Source: an uncultured Bacilli bacterium
GTDB taxonomy: Bacteria > Bacillota_I > Bacilli_A > RF39 > UBA660
Length of the DNA: 22,524 nt
NCBI GenBank assembly: GCA_947593275.1
Contig: CANQDN010000004.1
Span: forward strand, 1-22,524
Reading direction: 5' to 3'
Below are positions 7,466-15,621 of this stretch, in pieces. The first letter of the stretch is position 1. Each line of letters starts with the position of its first letter. The notes beneath the pieces were generated by a model. That model ran no database searches. It saw only the letters and a program-made list of their open reading frames with translations, and was not told the DNA's origin. A program made the position numbers and the translations under genes.

Positions 7466-7891
7466 TTAATAATCTTCATTTATACTATCAATAAATTCGA
7501 TTTGTTCATCAACAACACTTCTAAGTCTTCTTTTAAATATAACAACTCTTCTTTTTAAAAGATCAGCATCTTGTTCGACTTTATTAGCTTTTAAAAGAGC
7601 ATCATTAACGATTCTTGAGGCATTTCTTTTAGCGTCTTCTATTACTCCTTTAGCTTCATCTCTTGCGACTTTTTTTATTTGATTTGAGGCATCTTCAGCG
7701 ACCATAATTGCTCGGTTTAATGTATTTTCCATATTTTTATATTTTTCTAGCTCTTTTTTTAAACTAAGAATATCAGCATCTTGTTTTTTTAATTTATCTA
7801 ACATTTTTTCGTATTCTTCCGTCACTTCATTAACAAAATTATTAACTTCAATTTTGCTATAACCATTAAAGCTAGAATTAAATTTGCGCAT
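7466..7891 (-). CDS. divIVA: DivIVA-type cell-division/pole coiled-coil protein
   Basis: DivIVA binds negatively curved membrane at septa and poles and recruits partners. The 141-residue product begins MRKFNSSFNGYSKIEVNNFV, the conserved N-terminal lipid-binding module with the F..GY...EV..F pattern. It is followed by a coiled coil from about residue 25 to 125, and ends LLKRRVVIFKRRLRSVVDEQ, typical of the DivIVA C-terminus. It is somewhat shorter than the ~164-residue B. subtilis protein. ATG at 7891 has GAGGTG upstream. It follows sepF by 34 bp in the same direction, recalling the conserved sepF-ylmG-ylmH-divIVA order but with ylmG and ylmH missing. A terminator follows immediately. Confidence 0.93.
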   Translation of the reverse strand: MRKFNSSFNGYSKIEVNNFVNEVTEEYEKMLDKLKKQDADILSLKKELEKYKNMENTLNRAIMVAEDASNQIKKVARDEAKGVIEDAKRNASRIVNDALLKANKVEQDADLLKRRVVIFKRRLRSVVDEQIEFIDSINEDY

Positions 7892-7925
7892 TATGCTTCA
7901 CCTCAAAACTAATTATTATTTTATT

Positions 7926-8324
7926 TTACCATTCTTCTTCTACTTCGGCCTTATTCTTCTCAGCTTCATCGGAAATTTTACCTTGAACATTAACATTTTT
8001 AGGGGTACATAGATAAATTCCTACTCCTATTTTTTGCATTGTTCCCCCAATCGCATAGATACAGCCACTTAGAAAGTCAATTATTCTTTTGGCTTGATCA
8101 GATGTTACTCTTTTTAAATTAACAACAACACTATTACGATTCTTTAAATGATCAGCGATTTGTTGGGATTCTGAATACGCTCTAGGTTCTAATAAAATCA
8201 TTTTATTCCCAGATTTATCTGCTTCCGCTAAAGCTTCACTTTCATTTATATTATAAAACTCGTCTTCTGAGCCCATTATTTCTTCATCGTCAGAATCTTT
8301 AAAAAGTCCTTTAAATAGAGCCAT
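7926..8324 (-). CDS. sepF: Cell division protein SepF
   Basis: SepF is an FtsZ-binding membrane tether that overlaps functionally with FtsA. The 132-residue sequence has an N-terminal amphipathic start (MALFKGLFKD) for membrane binding and an acidic linker. The conserved globular domain at about residues 42-110 reads MILLEPRAYSESQQIADHLK and then NSVVVNLKRVTSDQAKRIIDFLSG, with AIGGTMQKIG towards its end. The C-terminal tail is acidic. AGGAGGAG lies just before ATG 8324. It is co-oriented with divIVA and has its own promoter at 8357-8385. The presence of both SepF and FtsA is normal for Firmicutes. Confidence 0.95.
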   Translation of the reverse strand: MALFKGLFKDSDDEEIMGSEDEFYNINESEALAEADKSGNKMILLEPRAYSESQQIADHLKNRNSVVVNLKRVTSDQAKRIIDFLSGCIYAIGGTMQKIGVGIYLCTPKNVNVQGKISDEAEKNKAEVEEEW

Positions 8325-8356
8325 AAACTCTCCTCCTATTTTTAAACTACTACTTT

Positions 8357-8385
8357 ATTCTATCAAATTTAAACTTATATTGCAA
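8357..8385 (-). promoter_or_regulatory. Sigma-A-type promoter of sepF-divIVA
   Basis: Minus strand TTGCAA (8380-8385), 17 bp, TAGAAT (8357-8362), about 33 bp before the sepF ATG. No convincing terminator separates it from the gene upstream, so read-through is also possible. Confidence 0.7.
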
Positions 8386-8405
8386 TATTAAAAAGAAAAA
8401 TGCTC

Positions 8406-8693
8406 TTATAAATATTCCATTATTCGAACATCTTTAGCTAACTTTTCAATTAGACTTTTGGGCTCATATTTATTAAATATAGCCACAAAATTACTATTAT
8501 CCATTAAAAACATATCATGATAATTAATAAATATTTCTGATAAATTAGTAACTCCTAAAACTTTTAAATAATTTAGATTTTGAGATACTAATTTTTTATG
8601 GGCTTCTAATTCTTTAATTAAACTGTTAGTAGAATTTTCTTTTAAAGATTCAATATCTTTCTTTTCAAATCCAAATTTTTCTAAGAATTTCAT
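8406..8693 (-). CDS. Small helical protein of unknown function
   Basis: This is a 95-residue, charged, probably all-helical protein without signal or membrane segment. I recognise no family. The second half (NYLKVLGVTNLSEIFINYHD, then FVAIFNKYEPKSLIEKL) has the look of a helix-turn-helix repeat. It is weakly reminiscent of the C-terminal region of the 392-residue protein two genes upstream. Its ATG overlaps the TGA of the preceding gene as ATGA (8690-8693), a standard sign of translational coupling. Third gene of the operon that ends just before the sepF promoter. The conserved coupling supports it being real. Confidence 0.65.
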   Translation of the reverse strand: MKFLEKFGFEKKDIESLKENSTNSLIKELEAHKKLVSQNLNYLKVLGVTNLSEIFINYHDMFLMDNSNFVAIFNKYEPKSLIEKLAKDVRIMEYL

Positions 8694-9445
8694 GCAACAG
8701 CTCCCCTTTCAACTCCTAATTCAGCATCGTTAAATGATACTAATATTTTGGTGTTTAAAAGTTCTTGCATCTCTGGAGTTAGATTAACACCTTTTATAGC
8801 ATTCATTATTAAATGTTTTTCCCCAATGGTATTATACATCTTATTATCACTTGCAATGACACTATCTAGATTTGCTATAATACTCGTAATTATAAAAGAT
8901 AAATCTTCGTTTTGATTAGTCATATTTATTTCACCAAGAGTTTTAATTATAGCATTACGAACTGTAATATCTTCAGGATCAGTTATTAGTGGTGCTATTT
9001 CAGGATTTACTACGCTTTCTTGGTTATTTATTTCACTAATTGGTTTTTTAGATGTATATTCTGCAAAAGATGCAGCAGTATTAAGCATACTTACAAAGGA
9101 ATTATCACTATTTAAGAAAGGAATGTTATTATTTAAACACCATTTAACTCGCTCTAAGAATGTTTTTTTAAATACGATAACTCTTAAGTTAGCATTAAAT
9201 ACTTCTTTTAAGCCTAAGCTTTCAATACTTTCTAAAACTTCTTTTAGTTCTTGTCTTTCTTTTTCATTTAAAGTACATATTTTGAGGAATTCGCCTGGGA
9301 CTACATCTAAATTATAGCCACTTTTTTCGAATAATTCTTTAATCTCACTAGCATTTGGGGCCATGGCTAGATTTGCTAAAAATTTTTCAATCTGTACTCC
9401 TTCTTCTAAAATAAAGCTTGTTCCATCTTTAAAAGTAAATTTCAT
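8690..9445 (-). CDS. Predicted cytoplasmic protein of unknown function
   Basis: This is a 251-residue soluble protein without signal peptide or membrane helix. It starts MKFTFKDGTSFILEEGVQIE, a beta hairpin-like N-terminus. A helical region at about 25-130 (including FLERVKWCLNNNIPFLNSDN) follows, then a serine/asparagine linker and a second helical segment to the end. I cannot name a family. ATG 9445 has AGGAGGG that overlaps the end of the upstream gene (stop at 9456-9458), leaving 10 bp between them. The gene downstream overlaps its stop. It must therefore be expressed together with the 392- and 95-residue proteins, and the three may form one complex. Confidence 0.68.
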   Translation of the reverse strand: MKFTFKDGTSFILEEGVQIEKFLANLAMAPNASEIKELFEKSGYNLDVVPGEFLKICTLNEKERQELKEVLESIESLGLKEVFNANLRVIVFKKTFLERVKWCLNNNIPFLNSDNSFVSMLNTAASFAEYTSKKPISEINNQESVVNPEIAPLITDPEDITVRNAIIKTLGEINMTNQNEDLSFIITSIIANLDSVIASDNKMYNTIGEKHLIMNAIKGVNLTPEMQELLNTKILVSFNDAELGVERGAVA

Positions 9446-9455
9446 TTTAACCCTC

Positions 9456-10634
9456 CTAATAAGCCATTAATGGCACTTTCTTGGGATCTAACCCACTATT
9501 TTGTAAAAGGATAATTGCTTTATCTAAATTGCGATAATCATACTTCGTTAAAACAGAAGGATTTAGATAAATATCTAAAGCACTTTTACCGATCCTAAGA
9601 AGTCTATCTACTTTAGCTTCTAATTCTTTATCATATAATAAACTAATATGATCTACAAATATATCTAAACTTAGATCATTATTTTTAAATATTGCAACAT
9701 TTCTTCGGATAACTTTTTCATTAAAATTCTTTAATATTTCTTCTAAATCACTAGTTGTATAATCTAAATAATCTAAGCCTATTTCATTAAATAAATCCAT
9801 TAAATCTTCTCTATCAAATGGTTTTTCTTCTTTTTCAAGTGCAGGATTATCACTTGTTTTTTCTTCGGTATTTAAAGGTGTTTCTTCAACTTTTATTTCA
9901 CTAATTAAAGGTTTTTCTTCTAAGTTTTCAGTTTCTAAAGTTTCAACCTCTTGGTTTTTAGCTTCTTTTAAAACATCACTAATAGACTTCTTTTCACTAT
10001 TTTTAAGTCTTTTATCATATTCAAATAAAGCATCTTCAGGGAACATTAAAATTTTGGCAGCTTCTCTTGTTTCTTCTTCACTAAAATCAAATTGTTTTAA
10101 GAGTTCAGTAATAGAATCTCTGGTGATATTAATATTACCCGCTAAAGCTAGTTCAAAATATTCATTTAGTTTTTCTTGAGCTTCTATAGCGCTATCTTTT
10201 CTTATGCCTATTTCTTCAATAGTCGTTATAGCACTACTCATTTCTTCTTCAACTTTAACTAGTTTTTCTTCACTTGATTTTATTTCTTCATTAACTCTAT
10301 CGATGGTTTCAGGTAAGGCTTTATCAAGTTTTGCAACTAAAGCTTCAGGGTCAAAATCAATTTCAAGGCGATTAATAACAGTAGCAAATTCATTTTTATC
10401 AATGCCACTTAAAACTTGATTTAGTTTCTTTCCTTGTTCAGATAATTCTTTACTATCTTGCTCTAGACCAGCGATTTTTTCTTGTAAAGCACTTTTTTCG
10501 TTAGTTGTACGATCCCTAGTTTCTTCGGCTTCCTTTTGTAAAGCTTCCATTTCTTTAAATACCACACTATCGCTTCCGCGTAAGTTATATAGTTTATCAA
10601 GAAGTCTTGTAACTTCTAATGTTGATGATTTCAT
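9456..10634 (-). CDS. Coiled-coil protein with helical C-terminal domain, unknown function
   Basis: This 392-residue protein (from ATG 10634) has three parts. The first is a long coiled coil at about residues 20-170, rich in Glu, Lys and Leu heptads. The second is an acidic linker at about 215-275 of repeated E-K-P-L-T blocks (ETENLEEKPLISEIKVEE and the like). The third is a helical C-terminal domain from about 275 (NEIGLDYLDYTTSDLEEILK and onward). It has no signal peptide or membrane helix. GTG at 10643 is in frame but ATG 10634 has GGAGTG at good distance. It leads a three-gene operon. The architecture is that of a scaffold or adaptor, and the position just upstream of sepF-divIVA makes a division-related role a fair guess, no more. 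Confidence 0.7.
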   Translation of the reverse strand: MKSSTLEVTRLLDKLYNLRGSDSVVFKEMEALQKEAEETRDRTTNEKSALQEKIAGLEQDSKELSEQGKKLNQVLSGIDKNEFATVINRLEIDFDPEALVAKLDKALPETIDRVNEEIKSSEEKLVKVEEEMSSAITTIEEIGIRKDSAIEAQEKLNEYFELALAGNINITRDSITELLKQFDFSEEETREAAKILMFPEDALFEYDKRLKNSEKKSISDVLKEAKNQEVETLETENLEEKPLISEIKVEETPLNTEEKTSDNPALEKEEKPFDREDLMDLFNEIGLDYLDYTTSDLEEILKNFNEKVIRRNVAIFKNNDLSLDIFVDHISLLYDKELEAKVDRLLRIGKSALDIYLNPSVLTKYDYRNLDKAIILLQNSGLDPKKVPLMAY

Positions 10635-10661
10635 AACCAACACTCCTTTATTCTATTAAAT

Positions 10662-10690
10662 ATTATAACAAAGCTAAATTTAAATGTAAA
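10662..10690 (-). promoter_or_regulatory. Sigma-A-type promoter of the three-gene operon
   Basis: Minus strand TTTACA (10685-10690), 17 bp, TATAAT (10662-10667), about 28 bp before ATG 10634. Confidence 0.75.
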
Positions 10691-10770
10691 GGCAAAATAA
10701 ATAATTTCGACTTTTTTAAACGATTTTTGATGAAAATTAAAATGATATAAGCAGATTTAGGAATATTGAA

Positions 10771-10776
10771 TATAAT
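10771..10776 (+). promoter_or_regulatory. Possible -10 box for the ABC importer operon
   Basis: TATAAT at 10771-10776 lies about 25 bp before the start codon. No good -35 hexamer is found at 16-18 bp upstream (TAAGCA is the closest), so the promoter is weak or activator-dependent. The leader would be too short for a riboswitch. Confidence 0.4.
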
Positions 10777-10800
10777 AAATTGTAATAAGGAGGAAAAAAA

Positions 10801-11793
10801 TTGAAAAAGAAAATTATTACATTTTTAATAGTTTTAATTATTATTATGGGAGTTTTACTTACGGTATTAAAGTTTAATCAAAAAGATAATAAAGAAGAAT
10901 TAACTAAAGTTAAATTAGCGGAAGTTACACATAGTGTTTTTTATGCTCCATTATATATTGCGATAGAAAATGGTTATTTTAAAGATTTAGGAATAGATTT
11001 AGAAGTTATTTTAACACCAGGGGCAGATAAAGTAAGTGCGGCTGTTTTATCTAACAGTGTGGATGTTGGTTTTGCAGGGACAGAATCGGCTATATATGTT
11101 TATGCTGGTGGTGAAGAAGATTATTTGGTTACTTTTGCTGGGTTAACTAAAAGAGATGGACAATTTATTGTAAGTCGGAGTTGTGATAAAGAATTTAAAT
11201 TAGAGGATTTATATGGGAAAGAAATATTGGTTGGAAGAAAAGGTGGTATGCCGGCGTTAAATTATTTAAATGCCATGAAAAATAGTAATATAGATATAAA
11301 TAAAATAAATATTAATTATGCTGTTGATTTTGCCGCTTTATCAGGGACTTTTATTGGAGGAGTTGGAGATTATGTTAATTTATTTGAACCAACTGCGACT
11401 AGTATTGTATCTTTAAATCAAGGGTGTATTGTAGAATCAATTGGTAAATTATCAGGAGAAGTGCCTTATACAGCTTTTTATGCGAGAAAAAGTTATTTAG
11501 AGCAAAATAAAGATTTATTAAAGAAGTTTACGGAAGCTATAAATAAAGGTTTAGAATTTATTCAAAATAATTCAAATGAGACAGTTGCTAAAACGATTTT
11601 GCCACAGTTTCCAGATACTTCTTTAAATAATATAGAAGATATAATTGATAATTATAAAAAAGCTGATTCTTGGCTAGATAATCCATTTATAAGTGAGACA
11701 AGTTTTACTAACTTAGAAAATTTATTACTTGAAAATAAGCTTATTAAAGATAAAGTTCCTTATAATAAGCTCATAAATAATTTGTATGAATAA
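10801..11793 (+). CDS. ABC importer substrate-binding protein, NMT1/SsuA/ThiY-like, membrane-anchored
   Basis: This 330-residue protein is a type II periplasmic-binding fold of the NMT1/THI5-like group. An N-terminal hydrophobic segment (residues 5-23) is followed by VKLAEVTHSVFYAPLYIAIE NGYF with the typical 'YAPLYIA...GYFKDLGIDLE' start. SNSVDVGFAGTESAIYVYAG gives the first ligand-loop region and GKEILVGRKGGMPALNYL the second. There is no lipobox cysteine, unusual for a Gram-positive binding protein, so it may be held by an uncleaved anchor. The start is TTG, chosen because AAGGAGG stands right before it. Its end overlaps the ATPase gene by 8 bp. The substrate cannot be read from sequence; thiamine precursors, sulfonates, nitrate and riboflavin all occur in this group. 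Confidence 0.83.
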   Translation: MKKKIITFLIVLIIIMGVLLTVLKFNQKDNKEELTKVKLAEVTHSVFYAPLYIAIENGYFKDLGIDLEVILTPGADKVSAAVLSNSVDVGFAGTESAIYVYAGGEEDYLVTFAGLTKRDGQFIVSRSCDKEFKLEDLYGKEILVGRKGGMPALNYLNAMKNSNIDINKININYAVDFAALSGTFIGGVGDYVNLFEPTATSIVSLNQGCIVESIGKLSGEVPYTAFYARKSYLEQNKDLLKKFTEAINKGLEFIQNNSNETVAKTILPQFPDTSLNNIEDIIDNYKKADSWLDNPFISETSFTNLENLLLENKLIKDKVPYNKLINNLYE

Positions 11794-12523
11794 ACTTTTA
11801 TGTATTAATAATTTAGAGAAAAAATATTATTCTAAGCAGTGTGAAACTTTAGCGATTAAAAACTTAACATTTGATGTTTATGAGGGAGAATTTTTATCAA
11901 TAATTGGGCCTTCGGGGTGTGGGAAAACTACTTTATTAAATATATTAACTAATATGGATCAATTAACTAATGGTACTGTTACTTATTTAAAGCCTTTAAA
12001 ATTTGGTTATATGTTACAAAGTGATTCGATGCTTTCTTGGAAAACAATTTGGGAAAATGTTATTTTAGGTTTAGAAATAACTAAGAGTAAAACTAAGGAA
12101 AATTTAGAATATGTTGATCGTTTATTAAATACTTATGGTTTAAGTGAGTTTAAAGATAAATATCCTCAGGAATTATCTGGAGGAATGAGACAGAGAGTCG
12201 CATTAATTAGAACGCTTGCTTTAAAACCGGATATTTTAATACTTGATGAACCTTTTAGTAAACTTGATTATCAATCGGCTTTAAAAGTTAGTGATGATAT
12301 ATATAGAATCATTAAAAATGAACATAAAACGGCGATAATGGTTACGCATGATTTATCTAGTGCGATTAGTTTAAGTGATCGAGTTATTGTTTTAACTAAA
12401 AGGCCTTGTGTGGTTAAAAATACTTATCAAATAAAAAGAGAAAAGAATTTAAGTCCTACGCAAAATCGAAAAGATAAAAATTTTGCTAAGTATTATGATT
12501 TATTTTGGAAGGATCTGAAGTAA
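11786..12523 (+). CDS. ABC importer ATP-binding protein (SsuB/TauB/ThiZ group)
   Basis: This is a complete 245-residue ABC ATPase. The Walker A is GPSGCGKT at residues 41-48, the Q-loop is in YMLQSDSMLSW (Q78), the signature is LSGGMRQRVAL from 130, the Walker B is ILILDEP at about 150-156, the D-loop is SKLD and the H-loop is in MVTHD. The 'MLQ.D.LLPW..'-like Q-loop context (here MLSWKTIWENV) is typical of the nitrate/sulfonate/taurine importer ATPases. It powers the importer with the binding protein before it (8-bp overlap) and the permease after it (1-bp gap). Confidence 0.92.
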   Translation: MNKLLCINNLEKKYYSKQCETLAIKNLTFDVYEGEFLSIIGPSGCGKTTLLNILTNMDQLTNGTVTYLKPLKFGYMLQSDSMLSWKTIWENVILGLEITKSKTKENLEYVDRLLNTYGLSEFKDKYPQELSGGMRQRVALIRTLALKPDILILDEPFSKLDYQSALKVSDDIYRIIKNEHKTAIMVTHDLSSAISLSDRVIVLTKRPCVVKNTYQIKREKNLSPTQNRKDKNFAKYYDLFWKDLK

Positions 12524-12524
12524 T

Positions 12525-13310
12525 ATGAAGAGTAAAGAATATATTTTATATTTAAAAAAATTAAAAAGAGAAAAAATTAAAATATATGGTTTACAGTTGC
12601 TTATTTTAGTGATCTTTTTAGTTAGTTGGGAGTTATTAAGTAAATATAAGATTATTAATCCCTTTTTGTTTTCTTCCCCTTCTAATATTATAAAAACAAT
12701 TAAAAATTTGTTTTTAAATTATAATTTAGTGGAACATATTTTTACGACGTTATATGAGATATTTATTGCCTTTATTTTAGGTATAACTCTTAGTTTTATT
12801 ATTGCAATTATTTTATATGAATTTAAAACTTTAAATAAAGTAATTGATCCTTATCTTACGATGCTTAATAGTCTTCCTAAAGTGGCACTTGGACCTTTAA
12901 TAATTATTATAGCGGGCGCTAATACTAATTCGATAATTGTGATGGCTTTACTTATTAATTTAATTGTTGGGGTAATGTGTATTTATAATGGGTTTAATAA
13001 TATAGATCCGGATTTAATAAAGCTTTTTAAAACATTCAAAGCATCAAGACTTACGACTCTTTTTAAGTTAACTATTCCCGCTTCATATAAGACGATTATT
13101 TCGAGTTTAAAATTAAATATTTCGATGACTTTAATTGGAGTTATTATGGGAGAGTTTTTAGTAAGTAGAAAAGGTATTGGTTATTTAATTATATATGGTA
13201 CTCAAATATTTAATCTAAATATTGTTATGAGTGGGATTATAATTCTCATTATTATTTCTTTTATTATTTATAAATTGGTGGTTTATTTAGAAAATAAACT
13301 AATTAAATAA
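12525..13310 (+). CDS. ABC importer permease (SsuC/ThiX group)
   Basis: This 261-residue inner-membrane component has about six hydrophobic helices, beginning at residues 20-40. The cytoplasmic EAA-like coupling loop follows the pattern of the family: LNSLPKVALGPLIIIIAGAN, then KTFKASRLTTLFKLTIPASY, where the binding-protein-dependent permease motif is usual. It completes a one-of-each importer set with the ATPase and the substrate-binding protein. The ATG follows the ATPase stop by 1 bp, and the operon ends at a strong hairpin. Confidence 0.9.
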   Translation: MKSKEYILYLKKLKREKIKIYGLQLLILVIFLVSWELLSKYKIINPFLFSSPSNIIKTIKNLFLNYNLVEHIFTTLYEIFIAFILGITLSFIIAIILYEFKTLNKVIDPYLTMLNSLPKVALGPLIIIIAGANTNSIIVMALLINLIVGVMCIYNGFNNIDPDLIKLFKTFKASRLTTLFKLTIPASYKTIISSLKLNISMTLIGVIMGEFLVSRKGIGYLIIYGTQIFNLNIVMSGIIILIIISFIIYKLVVYLENKLIK

Positions 13311-13314
13311 ATAT

Positions 13315-13344
13315 AAGCCAACGCTTTTTGAGTGAGGTTGGCTT
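13315..13344. terminator. Bidirectional terminator between convergent operons
   Basis: AAGCCAAC (13315-13322) pairs with GTTGGCTT (13337-13344). On the plus strand a TTTATTATT tract follows; on the minus strand ATATTTATTTAATT follows. It ends the importer operon from the left and the FtsX-like permease operon from the right. Confidence 0.82.
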
Positions 13345-13350
13345 TTATTA

Positions 13351-14427
13351 TTAAATTTTTTTTATACTTAACTTAACTTTAAAATATATGTAAATATATA
13401 ATATAACACTAATTGTTAAGATAATTATAATTATGGGAAGTAAAAATAAATTATTTATATTTAAAGTGAATAGAGTATTTAAAACTAAATTATCGGTAAC
13501 TATAAAATATTTATATATTTTAGTTAACAAAATGTAAGATAGAATGGAAATAATGAAACTTATAACCATAATTTTAATATAATAATCAATATAATTAATA
13601 GATATATTTTTTTCACTATAGCCTTCTGTAAACTCTATAAATCTTTGTTCTTTAGAGTTATTAAACATGATGCTAGATATAATTATTAAAATGCTTAGAG
13701 TAAAAATTATCATAATTATAACAATGAGCAATACTAATTTAAATAAAGAATTATATATTTCTATTTCATCTAATCCAGATCTATCATATAATGATAATTC
13801 TAAATCCACATTTTCTTTTAATTTTTCATAATTTTTATAATGATTAATAATTACTCTAGTATAACCTGTGTAAATATATGATGGGAGTTTTTCACATAGA
13901 TAATTAATATTTTCTAAATTGTAAATTATTGAATGAATATTTTGGGAATCATAAATGCCTGTTATGGTAAAAGTAAGAGTTTTTTCATTATTTAAAGTCA
14001 AAGTTATGTTTTTTCCAAGATAAGAGGTTAAATAGGCTTTTTTACCATTTATAAAATTTAAATTGGGAAGTAATATTTCATTTTCTTTTTTAGGATATGT
14101 TCCTTTTATCAAAGTGGGCATTTCAGCATTTAATAAAGGAGTTATATTAAAATTGCCAATTTCACTATTATTTAATTCAAGAGATTCATAATCTTTAAAA
14201 ATATATAAAATATCTTCTTTAGCGCTTAATTCTTGTTTTACTTTATTATAATCTTCATAAATTATAATATCTCTATTTTTATGTTTATCATATATATTAA
14301 CTTCAATAGTATTTTCTACTATAAATAAATATTTAAAAAGGAAGATCAAAATTATAAATAAAACAATAAATATCGTTATTAATATCCAACTACTTTTTTG
14401 TCTAATTATTCTTTTTAAATTATACAT
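13351..14427 (-). CDS. FtsX/MacB-like ABC permease, second subunit
   Basis: This 358-residue membrane protein has an N-terminal helix (about 13-33) and a ~190-residue extracytoplasmic domain with several beta-like stretches (EILLPNLNFINGKKAYL, TLTFTITGIYD). Three more helices lie near 225-250, 278-305 and 328-350. This is the one-plus-three helix layout of MacB/FtsX-type permeases. It follows its sister permease by 12 bp and uses GAGGAA before ATG 14427. The sequence is poorly conserved, so the family call rests on topology and on the ABC ATPase two genes upstream. Such systems export or sense envelope-active peptides or lipoproteins; which applies here cannot be told. Confidence 0.72.
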   Translation of the reverse strand: MYNLKRIIRQKSSWILITIFIVLFIILIFLFKYLFIVENTIEVNIYDKHKNRDIIIYEDYNKVKQELSAKEDILYIFKDYESLELNNSEIGNFNITPLLNAEMPTLIKGTYPKKENEILLPNLNFINGKKAYLTSYLGKNITLTLNNEKTLTFTITGIYDSQNIHSIIYNLENINYLCEKLPSYIYTGYTRVIINHYKNYEKLKENVDLELSLYDRSGLDEIEIYNSLFKLVLLIVIIMIIFTLSILIIISSIMFNNSKEQRFIEFTEGYSEKNISINYIDYYIKIMVISFIISILSYILLTKIYKYFIVTDNLVLNTLFTLNINNLFLLPIIIIILTISVILYIYIYFKVKLSIKKI

Positions 14428-14439
14428 AATATTCCTCTT

Positions 14440-15621
14440 TCACATATTTATATTATTATAAATACTTTTTTGGTGATTTAATATTAAACTTATTAAATTT
14501 AGTAAAAAGCATAAAATTAAAATAAACAATAAAGCTTGTAAAAATACTACTGGAGATATGATAATAGTTATATTTTTAAAACTAGGATAATATATAGGAA
14601 TAATCCTTTTTATAATATTATAAATTACTAAATTAAAGATAATTGTAAATAAAAAGCTAAAAAAGAATAATATTAGAGATTCAAATATTGAATTTATTAA
14701 ATTATTTTTAAAAGAATAACCATATGTTCTATTTATTAAAAAGTTCTTTTTATTTTTTAAGATATTATAATAAATAATACAAGAAACTATAAATAAAGAA
14801 ATAAAAAATATTCCATAGCTTATATAAACTAATAAATCTAATGATTCTAAGGCTGGCATTCTATTTAAAAATACAATAGGATCTGGATAATAACCCATTT
14901 CTTGCAATTTAGTTGTTACCTTTTCTTCATCAGCAATATTTTTCAACTGATAATATACATTTGTTTTTGGTAAATTCAAAACTTCCTTGTTAATTTTTTC
15001 TAACGCTTTATAGTTCATATAACACATATTATAATTTTTATTTATTTTATCATTATCATATAAACCTACTAGTTTTATTTTAAATTCTTGGGGATTATTT
15101 TCGTCAATATATCTAAAATTTATATATTTACCAATATATGGTGTTAAATCTATTTTTTTATCTGCAACAGGTTTTCCATCTTTCTCATATGGTAAGTAAT
15201 TATTTGGGCAAACCATTTCCATTTCTTCAGATAAATTTATTTTAGAATTATCAATTATTTTTATATCACCAATCATACCTAATAGCCACATATTAGGTGT
15301 TTTATTATCTTTAAAATAATTATTAAATTCAGGTAGTTCCCACGGACTCATATAACCATAACTATCAAATACACCTTCAATTTCATTCATATTATTAAGA
15401 GTATTTATTAAGTCTTTTCTATTAATCGGATTTACTATCGAAAACACTCTATAGGAAACAAAATTAAAAATGTCATCTTCGTAATACTTTCTTGCTGAAT
15501 ATGATAGAGAGTTTATTATAATTGAAAAGCTAAAGCAAAGAGCTATAAGTAGGCATATAATATAATTAAGCTTATTTCTTAAAAACTTATGTAAAACAAT
15601 TTTAAATTTTGGCATAATCAT
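14440..15621 (-). CDS. FtsX/MacB-like ABC permease, first subunit
   Basis: This 393-residue membrane protein has the MacB/FtsX layout. A signal-anchor helix is at about 18-40, then an extracytoplasmic domain to about 260 (with the YGYMSPWELPEF region and a second half LYDNDKINKNYNMCYMN), and three helices at about 265-290, 310-335 and 350-380. ATG 15621 overlaps the TGA of the ATPase gene as ATGA and has AGGAAGG upstream; a second ATG at 15615 is possible. The ectodomain here is somewhat larger than that of the next gene. Both permeases may pair as a heterodimer around two copies of the ATPase. Confidence 0.75.
   Translation of the reverse strand: MIMPKFKIVLHKFLRNKLNYIICLLIALCFSFSIIINSLSYSARKYYEDDIFNFVSYRVFSIVNPINRKDLINTLNNMNEIEGVFDSYGYMSPWELPEFNNYFKDNKTPNMWLLGMIGDIKIIDNSKINLSEEMEMVCPNNYLPYEKDGKPVADKKIDLTPYIGKYINFRYIDENNPQEFKIKLVGLYDNDKINKNYNMCYMNYKALEKINKEVLNLPKTNVYYQLKNIADEEKVTTKLQEMGYYPDPIVFLNRMPALESLDLLVYISYGIFFISLFIVSCIIYYNILKNKKNFLINRTYGYSFKNNLINSIFESLILFFFSFLFTIIFNLVIYNIIKRIIPIYYPSFKNITIIISPVVFLQALLFILILCFLLNLISLILNHQKSIYNNINM

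Noticed and set aside
8363..8400. Terminator between the 95-residue gene and sepF
   Set aside because: The palindrome ATATTGCAATAT has no loop-forming stem of useful length and overlaps the sepF -35 box.
10677..10800. Riboswitch (for example TPP) before the importer operon
   Set aside because: The likely -10 box leaves only about 18 nt of leader, and no conserved riboswitch core or terminator/antiterminator pair is visible.
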